In this document: positions 55,781-64,000 of the stretch, piece by piece
Position numbering within the stretch: the stretch's first letter is position 1
How the letters are laid out: each line of letters opens with the position of its first letter
Origin: Alteromonas genovensis
GTDB taxonomy: Bacteria; Pseudomonadota; Gammaproteobacteria; Enterobacterales; Alteromonadaceae
Reading direction: 5' to 3'
Assembly: GCF_010500895.1 (NCBI RefSeq)
Contig: NZ_JAAAWO010000009.1
Location: forward strand, 118,391 to 182,390
Length of the DNA stretch: 64,000 nucleotides
Position numbers and translations under genes: made by a program
The notes under the pieces: model-generated
The model's database searches: none
What the model saw: only the letters and a program-made list of their open reading frames with translations
What the model was told of the DNA's origin: nothing

Positions 55781-57997
55781 ATGGAAGTAGTTAATAATCA
55801 ACAAACGTTTTCGCAAATCAAGCGTATTTTACACAATCACTCTACGTTACTCGATGCCTATGGTTTGCTCGAACCAATTATTCTAGAGTTGTTTGGCGCT
55901 CAGCGGATGAGTATTTTCCAGCGTCGCCGTCAGCATCAAGATCTTGTCGCAAGATTTAAGACGGGTAAAGAAACGCTGGAGATTAAGGTACCCATCAATG
56001 CGATGTCGATAGCCGGGTACGTTGCGCTGTCGCAAAAACCGGTTGTGATTGACGACCCCTACAACGCGACAATGCTTCAAAGTATTCATCCAAGGTTACG
56101 CTTTGAAGGCAAGTTCGACAAAGACAACGACTTCAAAACCCAAAATATTCTGTGTGTTCCTATAATGAATGCAGGGGTGTTGATGGGTGTTATTCAAATC
56201 ATCAACAAGACCGACAGTGCCTTTTCTCAAGATGATCTCAAATTGGGTAACGCACTTGCACTTATACTAGGGGACAAATTTCGCTTCGAGCTAGGTGGAA
56301 CGAATAACCCATTCGACTTACTTGTGCACAAAAGCCTGTTAGATGAGCACACATTAGAAGAGCTTAATTTATCGACGCCAGATATTCGAGCGTTTGTGCA
56401 ACGGCTTATTTCGGAACATCGTATTCCCGAGGAAGAAATTGGTAACTCTCTCTCTATTCATTACCAAGTGCCCTTTATTCCTTACTTACCCGACAAATAT
56501 CATCGCTTTGAAAATGAAAGTAAACTCAATGTGTCGTATCTAAAACGCAACTATGTTGCGGTTATTGCTGATGCACACGATAAGCCCATTGTATTAATGG
56601 CAGAACCCAATAATGCAGCGCTTCTCATGGAAATTGAGACTGCAATGGGTATAGAGAGCTATGAAATTGCGGTTAGCCTACCAAGTTTAATACTGCAATA
56701 CCTTGGTGAGAACAGCGGTGGCGGCGGCCCCGGTGAAATGAGTGATATCCTAGATGAAATCGGTATGTCTAGTGATGAAAAAGAAGACCAATTTGATGAG
56801 CTTTCAGATGACGCCCCGGCGGTTGTTCGTTTGGTAAGCCGTGTGTTACATGATGCGAAGCGACTCAATGCGTCAGATATTCACATCGACCCTGAAAAGA
56901 ATGCCCCAACCCGCGTACGTATGCGCGTAGACGGTGTGTGTCGAGACATGAACCAAGTGCCCCACTCTCACCATAACGCGGTAATAGCCCGTATTAAAAT
57001 AATGTCGAATTTGAACATAGCTGAAAAACGCGTTCCTCAAGACGGTAAGCTAGCCTTTAGAATGAACGGCCAGCTTGTTGAAGTTCGTGTGGCAACTATT
57101 CCTACTGTTGCAGGTGAAGGCGTAGTAATGCGGATATTGGCCTCGGGCGGCGCTATGCCAATAGACAAAATGAATTTGGCGCCCAATAATCGCGCCCGCC
57201 TTGAAGATATGATTAAAAAGCCTCACGGCATTCTTCTTGTCGTAGGGCCCACAGGTTCAGGTAAAACAACCACACTGCATGCCATTCTTGGGTACTTAAA
57301 CACCCCTGAGAAAAAAATATGGACTGCTGAAGATCCGGTGGAAATTACACAGCCTGGTTTACAGCAAGTTCAAGTAAGCCCCAAAATTGGTTTCACCTTT
57401 GCCAATGCATTGCGCGCGTTCTTACGTGCTGATCCAGATATTATTCTTATCGGTGAGATGCGAGACAAAGAAACGGCTCATGCAGGTATTGAAGCGTCAC
57501 TGACAGGTCACTTGGTATTATCTACACTGCATACAAACTCGGCGCCGGAAACGATTACTCGCTTGCTCGATTTAGGGTTAGACCCGGTTAACTTTTCAGA
57601 TGCCTGTGTAGGTATACTTGCCCAGCGCCTTATCCGAACGCTGTGCGGGAAGTGTAAAGAAAAATACGTAGCATCAGATACCGATATGGCGTTTATTGAG
57701 CGCCAGTATGGTAAAGACCAAATGCATGAGCTCAACCTCTCTGGAGTTCCAGAGCTTTATAAAGCAAAAGGTTGCTCAGAATGTGGTAACACGGGTTATA
57801 AAGGCAGAACGGGTGTTCATGAATTACTTGGTATGACACCCGAACTTCGCTCGCTAGTATACAAAGAGTCAAGTGTGGCGCAGATGAAAAAGCAAGCCAC
57901 AGACGATGGCATGCGTACTCTGGTACAAGACGCCATTTTTAAAGTACTTAAAGGCGATACTGATTTAGCACAAGTGCAAATTGTGAGTGGAGATTAG
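55781..57997 (+). CDS. GAF-domain GspE/PilB-like secretion ATPase
   Basis: This 738-residue protein starts with a GAF domain (about 15-175; segments VVIDDPYNATMLQS and NILCVPIMNAGVLMGVIQII). A GspE_N/MshEN-like region (about 195-300), a Gly/acidic linker (about 308-345) and a T2SE ATPase domain follow. Walker A is GPTGSGKT with Lys495. The Asp box reads RADPDIILIGEMRD. A four-Cys zinc motif is CGKC...CSEC. Such ATPases power type II secretion or type IV pili, but no pilus or secretion genes adjoin it. The GAF domain suggests control by a small ligand. The RLG motif of c-di-GMP-binding MshEN domains is not seen. Confidence 0.9.
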   Translation: MEVVNNQQTFSQIKRILHNHSTLLDAYGLLEPIILELFGAQRMSIFQRRRQHQDLVARFKTGKETLEIKVPINAMSIAGYVALSQKPVVIDDPYNATMLQSIHPRLRFEGKFDKDNDFKTQNILCVPIMNAGVLMGVIQIINKTDSAFSQDDLKLGNALALILGDKFRFELGGTNNPFDLLVHKSLLDEHTLEELNLSTPDIRAFVQRLISEHRIPEEEIGNSLSIHYQVPFIPYLPDKYHRFENESKLNVSYLKRNYVAVIADAHDKPIVLMAEPNNAALLMEIETAMGIESYEIAVSLPSLILQYLGENSGGGGPGEMSDILDEIGMSSDEKEDQFDELSDDAPAVVRLVSRVLHDAKRLNASDIHIDPEKNAPTRVRMRVDGVCRDMNQVPHSHHNAVIARIKIMSNLNIAEKRVPQDGKLAFRMNGQLVEVRVATIPTVAGEGVVMRILASGGAMPIDKMNLAPNNRARLEDMIKKPHGILLVVGPTGSGKTTTLHAILGYLNTPEKKIWTAEDPVEITQPGLQQVQVSPKIGFTFANALRAFLRADPDIILIGEMRDKETAHAGIEASLTGHLVLSTLHTNSAPETITRLLDLGLDPVNFSDACVGILAQRLIRTLCGKCKEKYVASDTDMAFIERQYGKDQMHELNLSGVPELYKAKGCSECGNTGYKGRTGVHELLGMTPELRSLVYKESSVAQMKKQATDDGMRTLVQDAIFKVLKGDTDLAQVQIVSGD

Positions 57998-58023
57998 TCA
58001 AAAAGGCTAATATAAAGCGAATA

Positions 58024-58052
58024 AAAAAGGCCTTCGTAATAACGAAGGCCTT
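58024..58052 (-). terminator. Terminator of acnA, shared with the GAF-GspE gene
   Basis: AAGGCCTTCGT pairs perfectly with ACGAAGGCCTT around an AATA loop. On the minus strand it is followed by six T, ending acnA. On the plus strand, TTACTCTTT follows 29 bp after the ATPase gene stop, a weaker U-tract. Confidence 0.9.
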
Positions 58053-58117
58053 ACTCTTTGTGAACGCTTATATCGACAAGGCCCATTTTTGTATTAAGGC
58101 CTTATCGAAGCATCTCT

Positions 58118-60835
58118 TTATTTACGGAGATATTCACGGATGACGTAATGTAGGATCCCGCCATTCTCAAAGTAAGTAAACTCATTAGACGTATCTATTC
58201 TAATGTCCATGCTAAATACTTTCGACTCTCCGTCATCGGTTTCCATTGTTACGCTAACCTCTTTCTGGCCTCGCTCTACAGGAGCAATTGAGAAAGATTC
58301 ATTGCCTTTTATGTCTAAAGAAGATGCAGAGTCGCCTTCTTTAAACTGCAGCGGTAGTATTCCCATGCCAATCAAGTTTGAACGGTGAATACGCTCATAA
58401 CTTTCTGCTAGCACAGCCTTCACACCCATTAGCGAGGGCCCTTTGGCAGCCCAGTCTCTGCTTGAGCCGGTACCATATTCTTTTCCGCCGATTACTACAG
58501 CTGGTACGCTATCGTCTTTGTAGCGCATAGCAGCATGAAATATAGACATGCTATCGCCGCTTGGGTAATGGGTTGTAGCGCTTCCTTTCGTGCCCGGTGC
58601 TAATTGGTTTTGCAAACGTACATTAGCAAAAGTACCTCGCATCATGACTTCATGGTTACCCCTACGTGAGCCATAAGAGTTGAAGTCTTTTGGATCAACG
58701 CCCTGAGCTTGAAGATATTCACCTGCAGGGCTATCTGGCGCAATGGCTCCCGCCGGTGAAATGTGATCAGTGGTGATTGAATCGCCCACTTTTACCAAAC
58801 ACCGTGCATTTTCGATAGATTGAAGCGCGGCCGGCTCTTTCTCCATCACTTCGAAGAACGGAGGATGTTTGATGTACGTTGAATCAGGCCAATCGTAGAC
58901 TGACGTTTCACTAACACTAAGCTCGTTCCACTCACCGTTGCCCTTAAACACATCGGCATACTTTTCTTTAAAGAGTGCACCGGTTACGTTTTCAGTAATG
59001 TACTTTTGAATTTCTTCTTCTGAAGGCCATATATCTTTGAGATATACAGGCTCGCCATCTTTAGACTTACCTAAAGGCTCCTTGGTAATATCCGCGTTCA
59101 TGTTGCCGGCTAATGCATAAGCCACGACAAGCGGCGGTGATGCTAAATAGTTTGCAGCAACATCGGGGTGAATACGTCCTTCGAAGTTTCGGTTGCCCGA
59201 CAGTACAGAGGTAACAGTGAGCTTGGCTTTTCTTATGGCATCGGTAATAGGGTCGGGTAGCGGCCCTGAGTTACCAATACATGTTGTACACCCATATCCT
59301 ACCAAGTTAAAACCAAGCGCTTCTAACGGCGCCATCAAATTGGCATCTTCCAAGTACTGGGTTACAACTTGCGAACCTGGTGCAAGAGAGGTTTTTACCC
59401 ATGGTTTACTGGTTAACCCTTTCTCTGCTGCTTTTTGTGCTAATAATCCTGCGGCCACAAGTACAGAGGGGTTAGAGGTGTTTGTGCAACTCGTGATTGC
59501 CGCAATCACAATTGCCCCATCTTCTAAATTGAATTTGCTATCTCTGAAATTCACATAGGAATCATGTTCTTCGTCAACATCGCTGCCGCCGACTAGTCCG
59601 CCCTCGGCCACAAACTCTGTTTCTTCATCAAGTACCTTCACATCAATTTGTGAGCGATGCCATTCGTTAAATGCTTCAGCCGCTTTATCGAGCGCAATTT
59701 TATCTTGCGGACGTTTAGGCCCGGCAATAGAAGGAACCACGTCGTTTAAGTTCAGCTCAAGTGTTTCGTGATATTCGGCGTCTTTTGAATGGTCGTCATG
59801 CCATAGCGAACTGTACTTCGCATATTTCTCAACAAGCTCAATTTGCGCTTCATCTCGGCCAGTTAAGCGAAGATAATCGAGAGCTACATCGTCAATGGGG
59901 AAAATTCCGCACGTAGCGCCGTATTCTGGTGCCATATTGGCAATAGTGGCTCGATCGGCTGTTGTAAGATGCTTCAAGCCTGGCCCAAAGAACTCAACAA
60001 ATTTACCCACTACACCGTGCGCTCTAAGCTGTTGAGTGATGGTAAGTACCATATCTGTCGCGGTCACTCCGGCAGGAAGCTTACCCTCTAATTTAAAGCC
60101 TACTACATTAGGCAATAGCATGGTTACAGGCTGACCCAGCATGGCGGCTTCAGCTTCGATACCGCCCACACCCCAACCGAGTACCCCTAAACCATTAATC
60201 ATTGTGGTGTGAGAATCTGTACCGACTAAGGTATCTGGATAAACAAAGGTGCCTTCATCCGTTTCTTTAGTGAACGCACAACGCGCTAGGTATTCAAGGT
60301 TAACTTGGTGGACGATACCACGACCTGGAGGAACCACTTTGAAATTGTCGAAACTAGACTGTCCCCACTTAAGGAACTGATAACGTTCGCGGTTTCTTTC
60401 AATCTCTATATCAGTGTTTTTTTGTAGTGCATTTTCTTCTGCAAAATGGTCGACCATTACGGAGTGGTCTATGACGAGTTCTACCGGGTTTAATGGATTA
60501 ATAGCTTGAGCGTCACCGCCAAGACGGTCTACCGCATCGCGCATAGCCGCTAAGTCGACAATAGCCGGAACACCAGTAAAGTCTTGCAGAATAACCCGTG
60601 CAGGGACGAAGGAAACTTCGAGTTCTTCGTTGTTTGATGTATCCCACTTAGCAACATGTTCAATATCTTCGCTGGAGACAAATTCCTTGTCTTCATGGCG
60701 AACCAGATTTTCTAAAAGTACCTTGATGCAAAAGGGAAGGCGATCGAGTGCGTACTTTTCATTGATGCTGTCGAGATTGATAGCCTTGAAAGTTTTACCC
60801 TTTACTTCAAGGTCTGAAAAAGACTTATAGGTCAT
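58118..60835 (-). CDS. acnA: Aconitate hydratase A
   Basis: This [4Fe-4S] enzyme of about 905 residues interconverts citrate and isocitrate. Cluster ligands are the Cys in AITSCTNTSNP and the pair in GYGCTTCIGNSGP. The C-terminal swivel domain contains GSSRDWAAKGPSL. This is AcnA/IRP-type length and order. ATG at 60835 (MTYKSFSDLEVKGKTF) is preferred because AAGGATA lies just upstream. An in-frame start at 60925 would add 30 residues without family support. Single gene with its own terminator. Confidence 0.96.
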   Translation of the reverse strand: MTYKSFSDLEVKGKTFKAINLDSINEKYALDRLPFCIKVLLENLVRHEDKEFVSSEDIEHVAKWDTSNNEELEVSFVPARVILQDFTGVPAIVDLAAMRDAVDRLGGDAQAINPLNPVELVIDHSVMVDHFAEENALQKNTDIEIERNRERYQFLKWGQSSFDNFKVVPPGRGIVHQVNLEYLARCAFTKETDEGTFVYPDTLVGTDSHTTMINGLGVLGWGVGGIEAEAAMLGQPVTMLLPNVVGFKLEGKLPAGVTATDMVLTITQQLRAHGVVGKFVEFFGPGLKHLTTADRATIANMAPEYGATCGIFPIDDVALDYLRLTGRDEAQIELVEKYAKYSSLWHDDHSKDAEYHETLELNLNDVVPSIAGPKRPQDKIALDKAAEAFNEWHRSQIDVKVLDEETEFVAEGGLVGGSDVDEEHDSYVNFRDSKFNLEDGAIVIAAITSCTNTSNPSVLVAAGLLAQKAAEKGLTSKPWVKTSLAPGSQVVTQYLEDANLMAPLEALGFNLVGYGCTTCIGNSGPLPDPITDAIRKAKLTVTSVLSGNRNFEGRIHPDVAANYLASPPLVVAYALAGNMNADITKEPLGKSKDGEPVYLKDIWPSEEEIQKYITENVTGALFKEKYADVFKGNGEWNELSVSETSVYDWPDSTYIKHPPFFEVMEKEPAALQSIENARCLVKVGDSITTDHISPAGAIAPDSPAGEYLQAQGVDPKDFNSYGSRRGNHEVMMRGTFANVRLQNQLAPGTKGSATTHYPSGDSMSIFHAAMRYKDDSVPAVVIGGKEYGTGSSRDWAAKGPSLMGVKAVLAESYERIHRSNLIGMGILPLQFKEGDSASSLDIKGNESFSIAPVERGQKEVSVTMETDDGESKVFSMDIRIDTSNEFTYFENGGILHYVIREYLRK

Positions 60836-61162
60836 ATGGTCACTATCCTTATTTGCCTGTTCGAATTCTATAATGTTCGCTGAACGAGAAGACTTTAGGA
60901 AAGACCTAGAGTGCAGCGTGTACACCTAAACGTTCAGCTGCTAATTCTTATACGCATTAGACATGAAAAAAAGTTCATGTAAGGTCGTATTTTTCATCTC
61001 ATCTATTTAGTTAGCGTACTATTACCTTATATTTATCATTGTAGGTTACCAAGTAAGAGTCTGCTGTGTTGCCGAGCTTCTCTTTTTATTGTTCTTGTGT
61101 CATAGGTATAGAATTGAAGTTACCAAACGTATACCAATCTACTGACAAAAAGAATAAAGCAC
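60836..61162. other. Divergent promoter region of acnA and the cupin gene
   Basis: About 327 bp, AT-rich. It has one short palindrome, ACATGAA/TTCATGT, at 60961-60980, possibly a regulator site or an mRNA hairpin in the acnA leader. No gene is visible. Confidence 0.5.
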
Positions 61163-61621
61163 ATGCACCCACTTATTCAAAAATATGATTTAGCGCCACA
61201 TCCAGAAGGCGGATATTTCAAACAAGTCTATAAATCAGCAAATACAACTATGTCTCATTCACATGGACAACCCCGATCTGCGCTCACCCATATTTACTTT
61301 CTTTTACTGAAAGGCGAAATGAGCCGCTTTCATCGCGTGCTTCATGATGAGGTGTGGAATCATTATGAAGGTGCCCCCTTACAATTAATTCAATTACACG
61401 ATACAACGCTTACGCAAAAAACAATAGGTAGCCAAGAGGCGGGTTATGTCGATATTGTGCCTGCTGGCAATTATCAAGCGGCGTTCAGTACTGGAGATTA
61501 TAGCTTAGTGGGATGTACAGTAGCGCCGGGGTTTGATTTTGAGGATTTTAGCTTTATCGACGACCCGTCAACTACGCTCTGGTTAGACACCTATCACCCG
61601 AGTATGAGCAAATTTATATAA
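61163..61621 (+). CDS. DUF985 cupin-fold protein
   Basis: This 152-residue protein is a small single-domain cupin of the DUF985 (Cupin_5) family. The N-terminal PHPEGGYFKQVYKS is the family signature. The likely metal-binding or pocket residues lie in SRFHRVLHDEVWNHYEG, and the tail has GCTVAPGFDFEDF. The function of DUF985 proteins is not settled. It is a single gene upstream of gpmA, with about 180 bp between them, so they need not be co-transcribed. Confidence 0.88.
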   Translation: MHPLIQKYDLAPHPEGGYFKQVYKSANTTMSHSHGQPRSALTHIYFLLLKGEMSRFHRVLHDEVWNHYEGAPLQLIQLHDTTLTQKTIGSQEAGYVDIVPAGNYQAAFSTGDYSLVGCTVAPGFDFEDFSFIDDPSTTLWLDTYHPSMSKFI

Positions 61622-61803
61622 GGCCCACATGCGCACCCCTTCTGTATTTTAGTTTGGTCTTACCTCAGATTTTATAGGGGTTGGCGCTGGATTTTTTATC
61701 GCCAATCAAGGATGATATTAAACAAATCATGAATATACGTCTGCACGTCTAAATTTTATAGGCTGTTAGGCAATTTTACTCAACCCCCGCAGGTAGCCCA
61801 ACT

Positions 61804-62550
61804 ATGTATAAATTGGTACTTATTCGTCACGGAGAGAGTCAGTGGAACTTAGAAAATCGTTTCACTGGGTGGCATGACGTTGAATTGACCGATACTGGTA
61901 TTGCGCAAGCAACAACCGCTGGTCAGATGCTTAAGGAAGCAGGATTCGAATTCGATCAGGCCTACACGTCTGTATTGCTTCGCGCAATCAAAACACTGAA
62001 TATCGCACTTGAAGAGATGGGCCAACACTACCTACCTGTTGAGCGTCACTGGCGTTTAAACGAACGTCATTATGGTGCGCTTACAGGTTTAGACAAAGCA
62101 GAAACTGCTGCTAAGCATGGCGAAGAGCAAGTGAAGGTATGGCGTCGTAGTTTTGATATTCCACCGCCGGCAGTAGAAACTGACAGTGAACATTTCCCTG
62201 GTCATGATCGCCGCTACAACAATGTAGATGCTGAAATATTACCGCGCGGTGAAAGTCTAAAATTAACAATAGAACGTGTGCTTCCCTATTGGCATGACGT
62301 TATTCGCCCTCAAATTCAAGATGGCAAACGTGTGATCATTGCAGCGCACGGCAATAGTTTGCGTGCTTTGGTGAAATACTTAGACGGTATGTCTGATGAA
62401 GAAGTACTAGGACTTAATATCCCTACAGGCGTTCCTTTAGTTTACGAACTAGATGAAAACCTAAAGCCTATTTCAAAAGAGTACCTTGGCGATCCAGAAG
62501 CTATCAAAGCAATGATGGATGCTGTTGCAAAACAAGGTAAAGCGAAATAG
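61804..62550 (+). CDS. gpmA: 2,3-bisphosphoglycerate-dependent phosphoglycerate mutase
   Basis: This 248-residue enzyme interconverts 3- and 2-phosphoglycerate. The phospho-accepting histidine is His9 in [25 protein letters not shown], the RHYGAL-type segment ([12 protein letters not shown]) and the second His in [13 protein letters not shown] are intact. The stop region is included in a short tandem duplication (62538-62567). A strong terminator follows at 62615. Confidence 0.97.
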   Translation: MYKLVLIRHGESQWNLENRFTGWHDVELTDTGIAQATTAGQMLKEAGFEFDQAYTSVLLRAIKTLNIALEEMGQHYLPVERHWRLNERHYGALTGLDKAETAAKHGEEQVKVWRRSFDIPPPAVETDSEHFPGHDRRYNNVDAEILPRGESLKLTIERVLPYWHDVIRPQIQDGKRVIIAAHGNSLRALVKYLDGMSDEEVLGLNIPTGVPLVYELDENLKPISKEYLGDPEAIKAMMDAVAKQGKAK

Positions 62551-62567
62551 CATAAGGCGAAATAGTC
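62538..62567 (+). repeat. 15-bp tandem duplication across the gpmA stop codon
   Basis: TAAAGCGAAATAGCA and TAAGGCGAAATAGTC follow one another, 12 of 15 identical. The first copy contains the gpmA stop codon (TAG at 62548-62550), so the second copy repeats the end of the gene downstream of it. Confidence 0.8.
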
Positions 62568-62614
62568 TAGGCCCTGTAGCGTAAGGCTAGAGAGCCTATA
62601 GAATACTCAATTAC

Positions 62615-62642
62615 AAAAGCCAGCAGTCAGCTGGCTTTTTTT
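62615..62642 (+). terminator. Intrinsic terminator after gpmA
   Basis: AAAAGCCAGC pairs with GCTGGCTTTT around a 5-nt loop and continues into T residues. It lies between the convergent gpmA and PH-domain genes and may act in both directions. Confidence 0.92.
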
Positions 62643-62691
62643 ATCAATGCGCTATGGACGCAAATATCTATTACCCATGCCAAGCGATAAT

Positions 62692-63225
62692 TTATTTAGC
62701 GCTAACCAACTTCTCTAAAAGTACTTCGATCCGCTTGACACTATCAATAAGTAGCGACATTTCGGTTTGATCGTTGTCAGTTGAGTTTGACGTAGATTTC
62801 ATACCAGATGCAATCTGGTCTTTTTGGGTTAGAATTGTTTCTCTGAAGTTAGCGGCATCATTTATACCGATGAGCGAAACTAACGCGCCCTGCGCGGATT
62901 GACCTGCAGTTTCAAACGATAATCGATACAGATTAAACAATCTCATTAGAGGCCCTTGAACCATCGCCACATCAGTAATTTTTTCCAAAGGTATCGACTT
63001 CTCTTCCTTATTTAGAATCCCTCTTTTTACAACCAGCTTACGCTCAGTAATAGTGGCTGACATAGCGGCGAGTGTTCTGCCGCTAATAAAATAGAACAAT
63101 GGAATGGAGATTATAAGAAAAGGAATACCTATTACGATTAGTGTCGAAAATAATAATAGACTGACCAACCAGTAAGTTTTTACCGATGGATTAAACGTCG
63201 CCTCTAAAATTACTTTCTCTGACAT
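62692..63225 (-). CDS. Membrane protein with a bacterial PH domain (DUF304/bPH2-like)
   Basis: This 177-residue protein has two close membrane helices (about 17-50) followed by a bacterial PH-like domain (about 55-130; ATITERKLVVKRGILNKEEK and IPLEKITDVAMVQGPLMRLF). The C-terminal tail (about 140-177) is polar and ends in a probable short helix. Proteins with this layout (YdbS-like) have no firm function. It is a single gene convergent with gpmA. The nearest upstream features are the inverted-repeat cluster and the rRNA operon end. Confidence 0.8.
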   Translation of the reverse strand: MSEKVILEATFNPSVKTYWLVSLLLFSTLIVIGIPFLIISIPLFYFISGRTLAAMSATITERKLVVKRGILNKEEKSIPLEKITDVAMVQGPLMRLFNLYRLSFETAGQSAQGALVSLIGINDAANFRETILTQKDQIASGMKSTSNSTDNDQTEMSLLIDSVKRIEVLLEKLVSAK

Positions 63226-63274
63226 CAGTTAGTCCCTTTTCATAATTTAAAAATAATGGTACTCGATGATAGAG

Positions 63275-63577
63275 AATAAATGGGGTCAGAACCACATAAA
63301 TAATAAAGGGGATCAGGTCCACATTTTCTATTGGCTATTCTAGTTTGAGCCCTTAGATAACAACGTAGGGTTCTGTTCTCTTTTATAAGCGTTGAATTTG
63401 ATCTTGTTTGTTTAGATTGGGGATAAATGCTGTTCTGACCCCATTTATTTTTGAGTTCGATAGCCAGGCTTCAACGCTATAAATAACAATTTATTGGGTT
63501 CTGACCCTGTTTTATGTTGGTTAGGTTGGATGTAGTGAATGCAATTGAGGATTAACGTGGACCTGACCCCCATTATT
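63275..63577. repeat. Cluster of five related ~20-bp elements in inverted arrangement (REP-like)
   Basis: The shared core is AATAAANGGGGTCAG followed by (A/G)(A/T)CC. Two copies are in plus orientation (63275-63292 and 63302-63322). Three are in minus orientation (63432-63449, about 63496-63513 and 63557-63577). The first and third form a perfect 18-bp inverted repeat. The second and fifth pair over 21 bp with two mismatches. GGGGTCAG-type elements are known around REP-associated transposase (RAYT) genes in gammaproteobacteria, but no such gene is present here. Confidence 0.75.
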
Positions 63578-63593
63578 TTGGGGGGCAGAAAGC

Positions 63594-63620
63594 AAAAAAC
63601 CCGCCGTTAGGCGGGTTTTT
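63594..63620 (-). terminator. Terminator of the rRNA operon
   Basis: ACCCGCC pairs with GGCGGGT around a GTTA loop, flanked by long A and T runs. On the minus strand it follows the 5S gene by about 10 bp and is followed by a U-tract. Confidence 0.93.
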
Positions 63621-63628
63621 CTTAATGG

Positions 63629-63746
63629 GACCTGGCAGTGTCCTACTCTCACATGGGGAAGCCCCACACTACCATCGGCGCTAATACGTTTCACTTCTGA
63701 GTTCGAAATGGAGTCAGGTGGTGCCGTATCGCTATGGCTGCCAGGA
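63629..63746 (-). rRNA. rrf: 5S ribosomal RNA
   Basis: On the minus strand the sequence starts with CCTGGCAGCCATAGCG. It contains the conserved CGAACTCAGAAGTGAAACG and GCGCCGATGGTAGTGTGGGG segments and ends CACTGCCAGG, which pairs with the 5' end. The length of about 118 nt is normal. It is the last gene of an rRNA operon transcribed leftward. Ends are placed to within a few bases. Confidence 0.96.
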
Positions 63747-63885
63747 AAAACTGGTTAACAATCAAGGAAATCTGATATCAATGCAATCAAAGAGTAGTGA
63801 GTATTTACTTTTCACTCTACTTGCTTTATTCGTTTTGTGCTTGTCATTTTACAACACACCAGCCTAAAGCTTCTTGGGTGTTGTA
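63747..63885 (-). other. 23S-5S spacer
   Basis: This spacer of about 139 bp has no tRNA gene. It has a hairpin, ACAACAC/GTGTTGT, at 63851-63884, which probably belongs to the processing stalk at the 23S 3' end. Confidence 0.8.
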
Positions 63886-64000
63886 TGGTTAAGCCTCTCG
63901 GGCAATTAGTACAGGTTAGCTTAACGCCTTACAACGCTTCCACACCCTGCCTATCAACGTCATCGTCTATAACAACCCTTCCAGAACTTAAAGTTCAGGG
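63886..64000 (-). rRNA. rrl: 23S ribosomal RNA, 3' end (partial)
   Basis: The last 115 nt or so of 23S rRNA read on the minus strand. They end with GTTAAGCTAACCTGTACTAA and then TTGCCCGAGAGGCTTAACC. This matches the conserved 3' terminus of gammaproteobacterial 23S rRNA. The gene continues beyond the window. Confidence 0.96.

Noticed and set aside
61163..62550. Cupin gene and gpmA as a single operon
   Set aside because: The 182-bp AT-rich gap and an independent-looking upstream region make separate promoters more likely.
63275..63577. CRISPR array
   Set aside because: Copies occur in both orientations with irregular spacing and degenerate sequence, and no cas genes are present; a REP-like cluster fits better.
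63747..63885. tRNA gene in the 23S-5S spacer
   Set aside because: No cloverleaf or TTCGA-type T-loop is seen; the spacer only contains a processing-type hairpin.

Overview
The window looks like core chromosome of a marine gammaproteobacterium of the Alteromonadales, most likely Alteromonas or a close relative. The protein set fits this group: an AstD tail followed by a DUF1338 protein, a stand-alone PyrB, HrpB divergent from ThpR, a GAF-containing GspE-like ATPase, a 7TMR-DISM hybrid kinase and a probable DUF2982 protein. The taxonomic call is by eye, without a database search. I see no prophage, integron, CRISPR array, transposase gene or tRNA.

Layout. 1-3.9 kb: end of astD, a DUF1338 enzyme, and an H-NOX nitric-oxide sensor paired with a GGDEF-EAL protein. 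3.9-9.6 kb: parC and a BarA-like hybrid histidine kinase split by an apparent one-base frameshift. 9.7-15.9 kb: a membrane protein, an RND efflux pump with its adaptor, and a divergent TetR regulator with a clear palindromic operator. 16-25.7 kb: pyrB, hemL, a class III cyclase, a DyP-family protein that appears to lack distal catalytic residues, a GGT-family hydrolase, glnK-amtB, and a TonB-like anchored protein of unknown function. 26-32 kb: yedI, a tiny two-gene unit behind a strong sigma-54-type promoter, mrcB and mltB. 32-40 kb: REC-HDOD and REC-EAL regulators, hrpB/thpR, purU and a YgjV-like protein. 40-50 kb: a Dcp-like lipoprotein peptidase, a chemoreceptor, a propeller lipoprotein, a NhaP-type antiporter and waaA. 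50-55.4 kb: the complete S10 ribosomal protein operon (rpsJ to rpsQ) with its own promoter and leader, ending at a terminator and not followed by the spc operon. 55.7-63.2 kb: the GAF-GspE ATPase, acnA, a DUF985 cupin, gpmA and a PH-domain protein. 63.2-64 kb: a cluster of inverted 20-bp repeats and the 3' end of an rRNA operon (5S and partial 23S, minus strand).

How the genes work together. Signalling is dense: NO and c-di-GMP (H-NOX with GGDEF-EAL, REC-EAL), a phosphorelay, a putative cAMP cyclase, a chemoreceptor and PII nitrogen signalling. Envelope functions recur: PBP1b, MltB, WaaA, RND pump and GGT. The rest is housekeeping (translation, TCA cycle, glycolysis, pyrimidine and tetrapyrrole synthesis).

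The least explained signals are: (1) short degenerate tandem repeats of 13-17 bp, mostly just downstream of stop codons; (2) the sigma-54-driven small-protein pair and the long stem-loop after it; (3) the DyP homologue without its distal Asp and Arg; (4) the inverted-repeat cluster beside the rRNA operon.
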